Shown here: positions 24,768-33,183 of the stretch, in pieces | Numbering within the stretch: position 1 is the first letter of the stretch | How the letters are laid out: each line of letters opens with the position of its first letter | Notes under the pieces: generated by a model | Databases searched by the model: none | What the model was told of the DNA's origin: nothing | What the model saw: only the letters and a program-made list of their open reading frames with translations | DNA from: Ralstonia sp. UBA689 | GTDB lineage: Bacteria > Pseudomonadota > Gammaproteobacteria > Burkholderiales > Burkholderiaceae | DNA length: 46,591 bases | NCBI RefSeq assembly: GCF_002298975.1 | Contig: NZ_DBMV01000048.1 | Span: 1-46,591, forward strand | Reading direction: 5' to 3' | Program-made: the position numbers and the translations under genes

Positions 24768-24797
24768 ATTATAGCGGGCAAAAACCTCTGGCGTCAA
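24768..24797 (-). promoter_or_regulatory. Strong sigma-70 promoter for yceD-rpmF (and fab cluster)
   Basis: The minus strand has -35 TTGACG (24792-24797), an 18-base spacer and a perfect -10 TATAAT (24768-24773). The start would be near 24761, giving a leader of about 140 bases before the yceD GTG. It is the best promoter match I found in the window. The rest of the 218-base gap, up to the divergent maf start at 24838, shows no gene. Confidence 0.75.
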
Positions 24798-24837
24798 AAG
24801 GTTTTCCGCGCAAAATCCACTGCATCTTCAAGCACTT

Positions 24838-25434
24838 ATGACTTCTGCCTCGCGTCCGCCGCTGATTCTTGCTTCCAGCTCGCCTTATCGGCGGGAATTG
24901 CTCGAACGTCTGCGCCTGCCGTTCGAGATCGTGGTACCCAATATTGACGAGACGCCCGCTCTAGGTGAATCGCCCGACCAGACCGCCCTGCGCCTAGCCC
25001 TACAGAAGGCGGAGAAGGTGGCATCCGGCCATCCGGGGGCGCTGGTAATCGGCTCCGACCAGGTGGCCACGCTGGACGGCAAGCAGGTCGGCAAACCCGG
25101 CGACCATGCCCGCGCGCTGGCGCAATTGCACTGGATGCGTGGCCGCACCGTCACGTTTCACTCGGCGTTGTGCCTGTACGACGGCCGCACTGGCCAACAT
25201 CAGAGCGAAGATGTCCGCACGCTGGCGACCTTCCGCAACCTCTCCGACGAAGAACTGGACGCCTACCTGCACCTGGAACACCCATATGACGTGGCCGGCA
25301 GCGCCAAGTCCGAGGGCCTCGGCATCGCTTTGCTGGAGCGTGTGGAATCCTCGGACCCGACCGCGCTGGTCGGCCTGCCGCTAATCGCGCTGGCCAGCAT
25401 GCTGCGCAACGTGCACTACCCTCTCTTCGCGTAA
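24838..25434 (+). CDS. Maf-family nucleotide pyrophosphatase (YceF type)
   Basis: This 198-residue enzyme of the Maf/HAM1-like house-cleaning family hydrolyses non-canonical or methylated nucleoside triphosphates. Signatures are LILASSSPYRRELLERL at the start, IDETPALGESP, and VIGSDQVATLDG with the catalytic aspartate. The position beside yceD and rluC is that of E. coli yceF, whose product prefers 7-methyl-GTP, but I infer that substrate from synteny and similarity only. The gene is divergent from yceD and ends 3 bases before the next gene. Confidence 0.93.
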   Translation: MTSASRPPLILASSSPYRRELLERLRLPFEIVVPNIDETPALGESPDQTALRLALQKAEKVASGHPGALVIGSDQVATLDGKQVGKPGDHARALAQLHWMRGRTVTFHSALCLYDGRTGQHQSEDVRTLATFRNLSDEELDAYLHLEHPYDVAGSAKSEGLGIALLERVESSDPTALVGLPLIALASMLRNVHYPLFA

Positions 25435-25437
25435 ATC

Positions 25438-26169
25438 ATGGCGGGCACGCTTTACCTGATCCCCAATACGCTCGGCCTGCGCGACGCGGCCGACCCGTTG
25501 CCCGACGTGATTCCCACTGGCGTGCAGCACATCACTGCCCGGCTCGACTACTTCGTCGCCGAGCACGCCAAGACGGCGCGCGCGCTGCTCAAGAAACTGG
25601 CCGAGACGACACCGCTGGCGCGTCCGCTGCAGGAAATCACCATCCGAGAACTCAACGTCAAGACGCCGGAATCCGAGTTGGAAGCGCTGCTCGCACCGGT
25701 GATCGGCGGGCAGGATGCGGGACTGATGTCGGAAGCCGGCGTGCCGGCAGTGGCCGATCCCGGCGCGAACCTCGTTCGCCTGGCGCATCGGCATGGCGTG
25801 CGCGTGAAACCCCTGGTGGGGCCGAGCTCGATCCTGCTGGCGGTAATGGCGTCCGGCCTGAATGGCCAGAGCTTTGCGTTCAACGGCTACCTGCCAGTCG
25901 ACGCGGGCGAGCGCAAAATCAAACTGCGCGCGCTGGAACAGGCCTCACGCGCGGCGGGGCAAACCCAGGTATTCATCGAGACGCCGTATCGCAATGGCGC
26001 GCTGCTGGAAGCCATCCAGGCCGCCTGCGCACCGGGCACGCTGCTGTCCATCGCCGTGGACCTGACGCTGCCCAGTGAGCAGGTCGTGACCCTGCCCGTG
26101 AGCGACTGGCGCGCCGACCGCATGGACTTGCACAAGCGGCCGGCCATCTTCTCGCTGCTGGCGCGCTGA
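25438..26169 (+). CDS. RsmI-related SAM-dependent methyltransferase
   Basis: This 243-residue protein has the tetrapyrrole-methylase fold. Sequences typical of the RsmI branch are QDAGLMSEAGVPAVADPGAN, LVGPSSILLAVMASGLNGQ and FAFNGYLPV. The N-terminus (GTLYLIPNTLG) resembles RsmI, but the protein lacks the roughly 40 C-terminal residues of canonical RsmI, so it may be a paralogue with another RNA target. It starts 3 bases after maf and converges on sppA with a gap of only 14 bases. Confidence 0.85.
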   Translation: MAGTLYLIPNTLGLRDAADPLPDVIPTGVQHITARLDYFVAEHAKTARALLKKLAETTPLARPLQEITIRELNVKTPESELEALLAPVIGGQDAGLMSEAGVPAVADPGANLVRLAHRHGVRVKPLVGPSSILLAVMASGLNGQSFAFNGYLPVDAGERKIKLRALEQASRAAGQTQVFIETPYRNGALLEAIQAACAPGTLLSIAVDLTLPSEQVVTLPVSDWRADRMDLHKRPAIFSLLAR

Positions 26170-26183
26170 ATGCGCCGCAGCGC

Positions 26184-27287
26184 TTACTCCTTCATCAGCA
26201 GCTTGAGCTGACCCGTGGCGGCCAGCGCTTTCACAGCCCCCGCACCCATCGCCGTACCAAGCTTGCGCGCCACGCGCGAGGCGATGTTTTCCTTGACGGT
26301 GTAGTCGACCACATCCGGCGCCTTGATGACGTTGCGCGCGACGAAATCTGCGCTGCCGATGGCGTCCGCCAAGCCCAGATCGACCGCCTTGGCGCCCGTC
26401 CAGAACAAGCCCGTGAACAGCGTCGGATCATCCTTGAGCCGATTGCCGCGGCCCTGCTTGACGACGTCGATGAACTGCTGGTGCACCTCGTTGAGCATGT
26501 CCTGCGCATACTGCTTCTGCTGCGGCGACACCGGCGAGAACGGATCCAGCATCCCCTTGTTCGAGCCGGCCGTCAGCAGGCGGCGCTCCACGCCCACCTT
26601 GTCCATCAGTCCGGTAAAGCCGAAGCCATCCATCAGCACGCCGATCGAACCGACGATGCTCGCCTTGTCGACGTAGATCTTGTCCGCAGCGGCAGCCACG
26701 TAATAACCGCCCGAGGCGCACATCTCCTCGACCACCACGTACAGCGGGATGTTCTTGTGCTTGGCGCGCAGTCGGCGGATGTCGTCGTTGATCATGCCGG
26801 CCTGCACCGGCGAGCCACCCGGCGAGTTGATCTTGAGGATCACGCCGACCGTGTTGTCATCGGCAAACGCGGCATCGAGCGAGGCGTTGATGTTCTCGGC
26901 GCTGGCGTTCGTGTTGGCAGCGATCTCACCGTCGAGCGTGACGAGCGCGGTGTGCCGGCCGGCGCTGACCGTTTCGCCCTCAAGGCTGGCGAACGCATAA
27001 ATGATCAAGCCGACGATACCCAGCGACACGAAGCGGAAGAAAATGCGCCAGCGGCGCGCGGCGCGCTGTTCGCGGATGGAGGCCATCAACACGTTTTCGA
27101 GCACCTCGCGCTCCCAGCCACCCGCCTGCGCGGCTGCCGCCGCAGCGGCAGCCTTGCCTGCCGCAGGACCACGCAGCTCGGCTTCAAGCGGGTGATCGGC
27201 CTGTTGCGTGACGTCCAGGGTTTCCGGTTTGCCAGCGCCCTCTTCAGGCGCGCCTTTGGGCTCGTTCGGCGGGTTCGAGTCGGTCAT
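26184..27287 (-). CDS. sppA: S49-family signal peptide peptidase
   Basis: This 367-residue membrane-anchored protease degrades signal peptides left in the inner membrane. One transmembrane helix is visible (FFRFVSLGIVGLIIYAFASL, about 83-102) after a long alanine-rich cytoplasmic N-terminus. The catalytic serine is Ser192 (EMCASGGYYVA). Lys244 in GSNKGMLDPFSP lies 52 residues later, the same spacing as the Ser-Lys dyad of Bacillus SppA. The length fits the short SppA/SohB-like form, not the 600-residue E. coli SppA. It is last in the rluC-gph-Rieske-sppA run. Confidence 0.92.
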   Translation of the reverse strand: MTDSNPPNEPKGAPEEGAGKPETLDVTQQADHPLEAELRGPAAGKAAAAAAAAQAGGWEREVLENVLMASIREQRAARRWRIFFRFVSLGIVGLIIYAFASLEGETVSAGRHTALVTLDGEIAANTNASAENINASLDAAFADDNTVGVILKINSPGGSPVQAGMINDDIRRLRAKHKNIPLYVVVEEMCASGGYYVAAAADKIYVDKASIVGSIGVLMDGFGFTGLMDKVGVERRLLTAGSNKGMLDPFSPVSPQQKQYAQDMLNEVHQQFIDVVKQGRGNRLKDDPTLFTGLFWTGAKAVDLGLADAIGSADFVARNVIKAPDVVDYTVKENIASRVARKLGTAMGAGAVKALAATGQLKLLMKE

Positions 27288-27326
27288 GGATGAGATGAGA
27301 AGCGGTCGAAGAGAAGGATGGCGCCA

Positions 27327-27713
27327 TCATGCCGCAGGCGTCGGCGCGGGAACCGGCGCACGAAATAATGCATCGGGCTGCCACCACACCCCGCCATCGC
27401 GCTCGGCAATGTCGAGTTTGGAAAGATGCGCGCCCCGGCACGGCCCGCCGACGCAGCGGCCGGTATCCGGCTCGTAGATCGCGCCATGCGTCGCACACAT
27501 CAGATACAGCCCCGAGCTTTCAAAAAACTGACCTTCCTGCCAGTCCAGTTCCATCGGCACATGCGCGCATTGGTTCAGATAGCCGTATACACCGCCGGCG
27601 TAGCGGACGACAAAAGCGCTGACCATGCGCCCGCGCACTTCCACGGAAAAACGCACACCCTGGCCGCCGTCTTCGAGCGCAGCGCTCTCACAGATGTGGA
27701 CCGGCTCAGTCAT
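27327..27713 (-). CDS. Rieske [2Fe-2S] ferredoxin-like protein
   Basis: This 128-residue stand-alone Rieske domain has ligands Cys49-x-His51 (NQCAHVPMELD) and Cys73-x2-His76 (LMCATHGAIY). GRCVGGPCRG supplies the loop next to the cluster. There is no membrane anchor or signal peptide, so it is a soluble electron carrier or oxygenase-type ferredoxin. Its partner is unknown, since no oxygenase gene is nearby. I chose the ATG at 27713, one base after the gph stop; an ATG at 27722 would overlap gph and add three residues. Confidence 0.88.
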   Translation of the reverse strand: MTEPVHICESAALEDGGQGVRFSVEVRGRMVSAFVVRYAGGVYGYLNQCAHVPMELDWQEGQFFESSGLYLMCATHGAIYEPDTGRCVGGPCRGAHLSKLDIAERDGGVWWQPDALFRAPVPAPTPAA

Positions 27714-27714
27714 C

Positions 27715-28374
27715 TCAGGCATGTTGCGCCAGCCAGCGATGCAGATCGGCAACCGACTGCGCGCAATACAGCGGCGTCAGCGCGTGCAGCACATCGGCAG
27801 GATGCGCGCCGTAAGCGACGGCCACGCCAGCGGCGCCCGCGTTGGCCGCCATCTGCAGGTCGTGCGTGGTGTCACCGATCATCAGCGTACGCTCGACATC
27901 CATGCCGAGATCACGCGTGAGTTCAAGCAGCATTGCCGGGTGCGGCTTGGAAAACGTCTCGTCGGCGCAACGCGTGTTGTCGAACACGCCCGTCAGGCCG
28001 GTGACCTCCAGGGCGCGCTGCAGGCCGACGCGCGACTTGCCCGTTGCCACTGCCAGCAGGTAGTTCTCGCCGCGCAGCGCGTCAAGCATCTCGCGCACGC
28101 CCGGAAACAGCACCAGCTGCGAATCCCGGCTGAGGTAGTGGAAGCGGTAGCGTTCGGCCAGCTTGCCGTAATCGGCGGGGTCAAGCGTCGGCACGGCATA
28201 TTCAAGCGCATCGCGCAGGCCCAGGCCGATCACGTGGCTGGCATGTGCATCATCCGGCACCGGCAAGCCGAGGTCGCGGCAGGCAAGCTGGATCGACCGG
28301 GTGATCGCCGGCGTCGAATCCATCAAGGTACCGTCCCAGTCGAAGACGATCAGGTCAAAGCGCTGCTGCGGCAT
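27715..28374 (-). CDS. HAD-family phosphatase (Gph/phosphoglycolate phosphatase-like)
   Basis: This 219-residue cytoplasmic phosphatase has motif I FDWDGTLMDS (Asp12 nucleophile, Asp14 acid/base) and motif III/IV lysine and aspartates in ETFSKPHPAM and MIGDTTHDLQMAANAG. The alpha-helical cap follows motif I. The closest named relatives are phosphoglycolate phosphatases and YigB/YieH-type enzymes, but the natural substrate cannot be read from sequence. Its start lies inside the last 20 bases of rluC, and it is followed immediately by the Rieske gene, so the three are probably cotranscribed. Confidence 0.9.
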   Translation of the reverse strand: MPQQRFDLIVFDWDGTLMDSTPAITRSIQLACRDLGLPVPDDAHASHVIGLGLRDALEYAVPTLDPADYGKLAERYRFHYLSRDSQLVLFPGVREMLDALRGENYLLAVATGKSRVGLQRALEVTGLTGVFDNTRCADETFSKPHPAMLLELTRDLGMDVERTLMIGDTTHDLQMAANAGAAGVAVAYGAHPADVLHALTPLYCAQSVADLHRWLAQHA

Positions 28375-29395
28375 CGGAATCTAGATCCTGAGATTGGAAG
28401 GCTTTGAGGAATTCGGCGCACTCGGCCGGAAGCGGCGCGCTGAACGTGACGACCTCGCCGCTTTGTGGATGCGTCAACTGCAGGCGATGCGCGTGCAGGA
28501 ACATCCGCGCCAACCGCGGCGATGCGTTGGCGCGGGATAGCGCCTTGTTCAGCGCGAAATCGCCGTATTTGTCGTCGCCGAGAATCGGGAAGCCCGCATG
28601 CGCAAGATGGACGCGAATCTGGTGCGTGCGGCCGGTCTTCAGCTCAGCTTCGAGCAACGTGTAGGGCCCGAACACGCCCACCTTGTTGAAGATCGTATGC
28701 GACGGCTGCCCGTCGGCCTGCACGCGCACGCGGCGCTCACCCTCGGGCGTGGTGAACTTGTGCAGCGGCGCCTTGATATGCTGGCGCTTGTGCGGCCAGA
28801 CCCCCTTCACGGCGGCGAAATAGCGCTTGTCGAGCCGCCCTTCGCGAATCTGCTCATGCAGCGCCACCAGCGCCGAGCGCTTCTTGGCCAACAGCAGCAC
28901 ACCCGAGGTCTCGCGGTCCAGCCGATGCACCAATTCGAGAAACTTGGCCTCAGGGCGCGACTGACGCAACTGCTCGATCATGCCGAACGCCACGCCAGAA
29001 CCGCCGTGCACGGCCACCCCGGCCGGCTTATCGATCACCAGCAGGTGCGTGTCTTCATGGAGGATCGTGAATTCTGCGGCCGGCACGGCACGCGGCGTTT
29101 CGGTCTGCTGAGCAATCCGAAGCGGCGGAATACGCACCAGATCGCCGAGTTTCAAGCGGTATTCGGCGTCGACGCGGCCCTTGTTCACGCGCACCTCGCC
29201 GGAGCGCAGGATGCGATAGACATGGCTCTTGGGCACGCCCTTGGCCAGGCGCATCAGGAAGTTGTCGATGCGCTGCCCCTCGGCGTCGTCGCCGATTTCT
29301 ACGTAGGCGACCGACTTGCCGTCGAGCGCGTCACCGAGTGTGCCACGTGCGGCCTGTTGAATGCGGCCATCAAATGGATGGCGTAACTCATTCAT
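28355..29395 (-). CDS. rluC: 23S rRNA pseudouridine synthase RluC
   Basis: This 346-residue enzyme makes pseudouridines 955, 2504 and 2580 (E. coli numbering) in 23S rRNA. An N-terminal S4 RNA-binding domain is visible (RIDNFLMRLAKGVPKSHVYR), then the catalytic aspartate motif VHRLDRETSGVLLLAKK. LKTGRTHQIRVHLAHAGFP is a further family block. I chose the ATG at 29395 (MNELRHPF); the frame is open 22 codons further into AT-rich leader sequence. It is divergent from rne, as in E. coli. A minus-strand TACAAT (complement of 29467-29472) is a possible -10 box. Confidence 0.93.
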   Translation of the reverse strand: MNELRHPFDGRIQQAARGTLGDALDGKSVAYVEIGDDAEGQRIDNFLMRLAKGVPKSHVYRILRSGEVRVNKGRVDAEYRLKLGDLVRIPPLRIAQQTETPRAVPAAEFTILHEDTHLLVIDKPAGVAVHGGSGVAFGMIEQLRQSRPEAKFLELVHRLDRETSGVLLLAKKRSALVALHEQIREGRLDKRYFAAVKGVWPHKRQHIKAPLHKFTTPEGERRVRVQADGQPSHTIFNKVGVFGPYTLLEAELKTGRTHQIRVHLAHAGFPILGDDKYGDFALNKALSRANASPRLARMFLHAHRLQLTHPQSGEVVTFSAPLPAECAEFLKAFQSQDLDSDAAAAL

Positions 29396-30123
29396 TTTCA
29401 ATATAATTTTCTCGCTGGACAGTCGTACAAGCGCCAGCAAGAGCCGGTCGGGACGAAACAACAGGTATTGTACACAGCCACCGTTTCCGTCCGGAACGTA
29501 CCGATCTCCCGCCCACTTGTGTTACAAAGCTAATCACGTGGCCGGTCCAATCGGCACGAAAGCAGCACGCACCGCTGTCCCATCGCGCAGGACGTGAACC
29601 AAAGATCACGTCGGCAAGGTCGGCCAGCGTAGAACGAGCAGCTGGTAGAACAGAATTCAAAGGCGGGCGCCACATGGTCTCCATACGGCGCCCGCTTGGT
29701 GAAAGAAGCCCTTGCCGCACCACAGTTGGTGCCGGCCGGCTGAGTATCCGGTTACCGCATTGCCATGGCGGTCCGGCGGCAAAACTCTAACAAGCAGCAC
29801 GCCGCCCGATCTGCCCGCCGCGGGTTTCGCCCGGACAGGCCGCGCCGTCTATTCGCTCTTTGTGGTCGCTTCACGCGACTCGCCGCCACCGGCCCGCCCG
29901 CACAACGCGCTGGGCCCGTGGCACGAGTGACAGGACGCGCGACAGGACGCCAACCGCGTTCAGTGAACTTCGCCCTGCCGTCCGTGACGCCCTCATTTCT
30001 TTCGCCCGTGCCCCGTCGCGCCGTTTTTTGTCGGCCGACACTCCGGCAATTCGTTGACCACCCGCTCCGCCTTCGCGTGCTCCATGAAGCGCCGTGCATG
30101 CACGGCATTGGAGTGAGGTTGCA
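29396..30123 (+). other. 728-base intergenic region; probable long rne leader
   Basis: I see no convincing gene in this stretch. A perfect TATAAT (29402-29407, plus strand) just outside the rluC start could begin an rne leader of about 710 bases, but it has no good -35. The part after 29750 is C- and G-rich with little coding character. A plus-strand frame from 29765 ends in a TGA that overlaps the rne ATG. A strong hairpin sits at 29661-29697. E. coli rne has a 361-base structured leader through which RNase E controls its own mRNA, and this region occupies the same place. Confidence 0.5.
29661..29697 (+). other. Hairpin in the rne upstream region
   Basis: A perfect 9-base stem, GCGGGCGCC (29663-29671) and GGCGCCCGC (29687-29695), is extendable by a G-U and an A-T pair. 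It encloses a loop that can itself pair (ATGG-TCT-CCAT). It is not followed by a T run, so it is not a simple terminator. If transcribed it would be a very stable structure in the rne leader, flanked by AT-rich bases on its 5' side. Confidence 0.65.
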
Positions 30124-33100
30124 ATGAAACGCATGTTGTTCAATGCGACGCAGCAAGAAGAATTGCGCGTCGCCATTGTCGATGGTCAGAAGCTGATCGA
30201 TATCGACATCGAAACCGCCGGGCGCGAACAGCGCAAAGGCAATATCTACAAGGGTGTCATCACCCGAATCGAACCATCGCTGGAGGCCTGCTTCGTCAAC
30301 TACGGCGAAGAGCGGCACGGTTTTCTCCCCTTCAAGGAAGTCGCCCGCGCCTATTTCAAGAGCGGCGTGGACGTGCGCACCGCCCGCATCCAGGACGCCC
30401 TGTCCGAAGGCCAGGAACTGATCGTCCAGGTTGAAAAGGAAGAGCGGGGCAACAAGGGCGCAGCCCTGACCACGTTCATCTCGCTGGCCGGCCGCTACCT
30501 GGTGCTGATGCCGAACAACCCGCGCGGCGGCGGCGTGTCGCGCCGCATCGAGGGCGAAGATCGCCAGGAACTGCGCGAGACGATGGCGCAACTGGAAGTG
30601 CCGGACGGCATGAGCATCATCGCCCGCACCGCCGGCATCGGCCGCTCGGCCGAAGAGTTGCAGTGGGATTTGAACTACCTGATGCAGCTATGGAAAGCCG
30701 TCGATGGCGCTGCCGTCGATAACAAGGCTCCGCTGCTGATCTATCTCGAATCCAGCCTGGTGATCCGCGCCATTCGCGATTACTTCCAGCCGGATATCGG
30801 TGAAATCCTGATCGATACGGACGATATCTACGATCAGGCCCGCGCTTTCATGAGCGTGGTGATGCCCGACAACATGAATCGGGTGAAAAAGTACCGCGAC
30901 GACGTTCCCCTGTTCTCGCGCTTCCAGATCGAACACCAGATCGAATCGGCGTACTCGCGCATGGTGATGCTGCCGTCGGGCGGCGCCATTGTGATCGACC
31001 ATACCGAGGCGCTGGTCGCCATTGACGTGAACTCGGCACGCGCCACCAAGGGCGCCGATATCGAGGAAACCGCCGCGCGCACCAACCTTGAAGCTGCCGA
31101 CGAAATCGCTCGCCAGCTCCGCCTGCGTGACCTCGGCGGTCTGATCGTGATCGACTTCATCGACATGGAGTCGAGCAAGGCCCAGAAGGACGTCGAAACC
31201 CGCCTGAAGGATGCGCTGCGCCACGACCGCGCCCGCGTGCAAATGGGCAAGATCAGCCGCTTCGGCCTGATGGAGCTGTCGCGCCAGCGCTTGCGCCCGT
31301 CGCTGTCGGAAGGCTCGCACGTCACTTGCCCCCGCTGTAACGGCACAGGCCACATCCGCGATACCGAATCGTCTGCCCTGCAGGTGCTGCGCATCATCCA
31401 GGAAGAGGCGATGAAGGAAAACACCGCCGCAATCCACTGCCAGGTGCCGGTGGAAGTGGCTGCGTTCCTGCTCAACGAGAAACGCCCGGACATCAACCTG
31501 ATCGAGACGCGCTTCAAGGTCAATGTGCTGCTGATCCCGAACAAGCATCTGGAGACGCCGCACTACAAGCTGGAGCGCCTGCGCCACGACGATCCACGCC
31601 TGGACGACAACAAGGCCAGCTACAAGATGGCCGAGGAAGCCGCCAAGGAGCTGGAAGCCGACACGGCCTACAGCACCCGCAAGGAAGCCGCCAAGCCGCG
31701 CCAGGAAGCGGCCGTCAAGGGCATCACGCCGGAACAGCCGGCGCCCGTGTCGGTACCGCGCGCCGAGCGCCCTGCCCGTACCGAGGCTGCCCCTGCTCCG
31801 CAAGCGCCCGCTCCGGTGCCTGCCCAAGGTGGTTTCGTGTCGTGGCTGAAGTCGCTGTTCGGCGGCAAGCCGGCCGAGCCGGTGGTTGCTGCGCCGGCCG
31901 AAGCCCCAAAGCAACGCGCTGAAGATGCCAACCGCCGCGACCGTGGCGGCCGCCAGGATCGTGGTGGCCGTGGCCAGCGCGGCGAACGTGGCGAGCGCCA
32001 AGCTCAAGGCCAGGGCCAGGGCCAGAGCGGCCGCGACGGCAACCGCCAGGGCCGCGAACGCAATGAAGCCCGCGAAGGCCAACAGCAGGCCCAGCGCGAA
32101 GGTCAACGTGACGGCCAACGTGGCAACCGTGATCGCAACCGCCAACCTGCCCAGGTCGAAGGCGGCGCGCGCGAAACCGCTGAAGCCCGCCAGCCGCAGC
32201 AAAGTCAGGAAGCCCGCGGTGAAGGTCAAGGTCGCCGTGAGCGCAACCAGGAACGCCGCGAGCGCCAGCCGCGCGAAGGTCGTGAAGGCCGCGAGCCACG
32301 TGAAAACCGCGAGCCGCGCGAAGGTCGCGAGCGTGACCAGCAAGCCAAGGAAGCCGCAGCCGTGGCTGCTGAGGGCTTGATCGACCAGACCGCTGCACCG
32401 CAAGTGCCGCAGAACCTGCTCGACACCACTGCCCTGACGGAAGCCACCGCCGTGGAAGGCGTTGCTCCGGGCGCGGAAGGCAATGGTGAAGGTGAAGAAC
32501 GCCGCCGCCGTGGTCGCCGTGGCCGCAACCGCTATCGCCGTGACCGCGAAGGCGCGGAAGGCGTGCGCGCTGAGGGTGAAGGCGAAGTGGAAGGCAGCGA
32601 GAACGCCGCCGACACCATCGCAGAAGCCGAAGTGCATGCAGCCCCCGAAGGTGGCCAGCCCGTTGAGCCCGCACTGCGTGCGCCCGTGACCGAGTCGGTA
32701 CCCGCCCCCGCCTCATCGTTCGCTCCGGTCGAGGCACCGGCCCCGGTGGTGCACGAACCCGTGCACACGACCGAAGCTGTTGCACAGGTTTCCGCCCTGC
32801 CCGCTGCGCAGCCGACCGAAACGGCCGTGACGGCCGCTGCTCCCGCAGCGGAAGGCGCGGAGGCTGCCATCGTGACCGCGCTCGCCGAGACGCCAGCGCC
32901 AGTCAGCATGGTGGCCAAGGCTTCGCCGCTGCCGATCGAGACGCTGCAAAGCGTCCTGACCGACGCGGGCATGACATGGGTCCACACGGATGCGCAAAAG
33001 CTGCAGGCCGCGCAGGACGAAGCTGCCCGCGCCGTCACGCCGCCGCGCGTGCCGCGCGAGCGCAAGCCGCTGCCGCCGATCCAGCAAGGTCCGATGATCC

Positions 33101-33144
33101 TGGTCGAAACCGGCCGCCCGGCGGGTGGTGCAGACCAGCAATAA
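30124..33144 (+). CDS. rne: Ribonuclease E
   Basis: This 1006-residue endoribonuclease is the core of the RNA degradosome and of rRNA and tRNA maturation. The N-terminal catalytic half includes the S1 domain (GNIYKGVITRIEPSLEACF), catalytic Asp301 (ALVAIDVNSA) and Asp344 (LIVIDFIDM), and the zinc-link Cys402 and Cys405 (TCPRCNGTG). Residues 569-581 (GGFVSWLKSLFGG) look like the amphipathic membrane-binding helix. After that, about 600-720 is a Gln/Arg/Glu/Gly-rich repetitive tail with an arginine-rich RNA-binding patch (ERRRRGRRGRNRYRRDREG). A conserved-looking end (PLPPIQQGPMILVETG) closes the protein. I chose the ATG at 30124 for the family start MKRMLFNA and GGAGTGAGG upstream. A terminator follows. 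Confidence 0.97.
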   Translation: MKRMLFNATQQEELRVAIVDGQKLIDIDIETAGREQRKGNIYKGVITRIEPSLEACFVNYGEERHGFLPFKEVARAYFKSGVDVRTARIQDALSEGQELIVQVEKEERGNKGAALTTFISLAGRYLVLMPNNPRGGGVSRRIEGEDRQELRETMAQLEVPDGMSIIARTAGIGRSAEELQWDLNYLMQLWKAVDGAAVDNKAPLLIYLESSLVIRAIRDYFQPDIGEILIDTDDIYDQARAFMSVVMPDNMNRVKKYRDDVPLFSRFQIEHQIESAYSRMVMLPSGGAIVIDHTEALVAIDVNSARATKGADIEETAARTNLEAADEIARQLRLRDLGGLIVIDFIDMESSKAQKDVETRLKDALRHDRARVQMGKISRFGLMELSRQRLRPSLSEGSHVTCPRCNGTGHIRDTESSALQVLRIIQEEAMKENTAAIHCQVPVEVAAFLLNEKRPDINLIETRFKVNVLLIPNKHLETPHYKLERLRHDDPRLDDNKASYKMAEEAAKELEADTAYSTRKEAAKPRQEAAVKGITPEQPAPVSVPRAERPARTEAAPAPQAPAPVPAQGGFVSWLKSLFGGKPAEPVVAAPAEAPKQRAEDANRRDRGGRQDRGGRGQRGERGERQAQGQGQGQSGRDGNRQGRERNEAREGQQQAQREGQRDGQRGNRDRNRQPAQVEGGARETAEARQPQQSQEARGEGQGRRERNQERRERQPREGREGREPRENREPREGRERDQQAKEAAAVAAEGLIDQTAAPQVPQNLLDTTALTEATAVEGVAPGAEGNGEGEERRRRGRRGRNRYRRDREGAEGVRAEGEGEVEGSENAADTIAEAEVHAAPEGGQPVEPALRAPVTESVPAPASSFAPVEAPAPVVHEPVHTTEAVAQVSALPAAQPTETAVTAAAPAAEGAEAAIVTALAETPAPVSMVAKASPLPIETLQSVLTDAGMTWVHTDAQKLQAAQDEAARAVTPPRVPRERKPLPPIQQGPMILVETGRPAGGADQQ

Positions 33145-33183
33145 GGGACAGCATCGGCAGATCACTCGCCGGCGCATTGCCTG

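Noticed and set aside
32035..32345. Repetitive stretch considered as a CRISPR-like or tandem DNA repeat array
   Set aside because: Repeats are short, imperfect, in frame and explained by the Arg/Glu/Gly-rich RNase E tail. There is no spacer pattern or cas gene.
30688..32637. 649-codon minus-strand frame inside rne
   Set aside because: Ala, Leu and Phe-rich antisense of the repetitive rne coding sequence. It could mimic membrane helices but has no start signals or family features.
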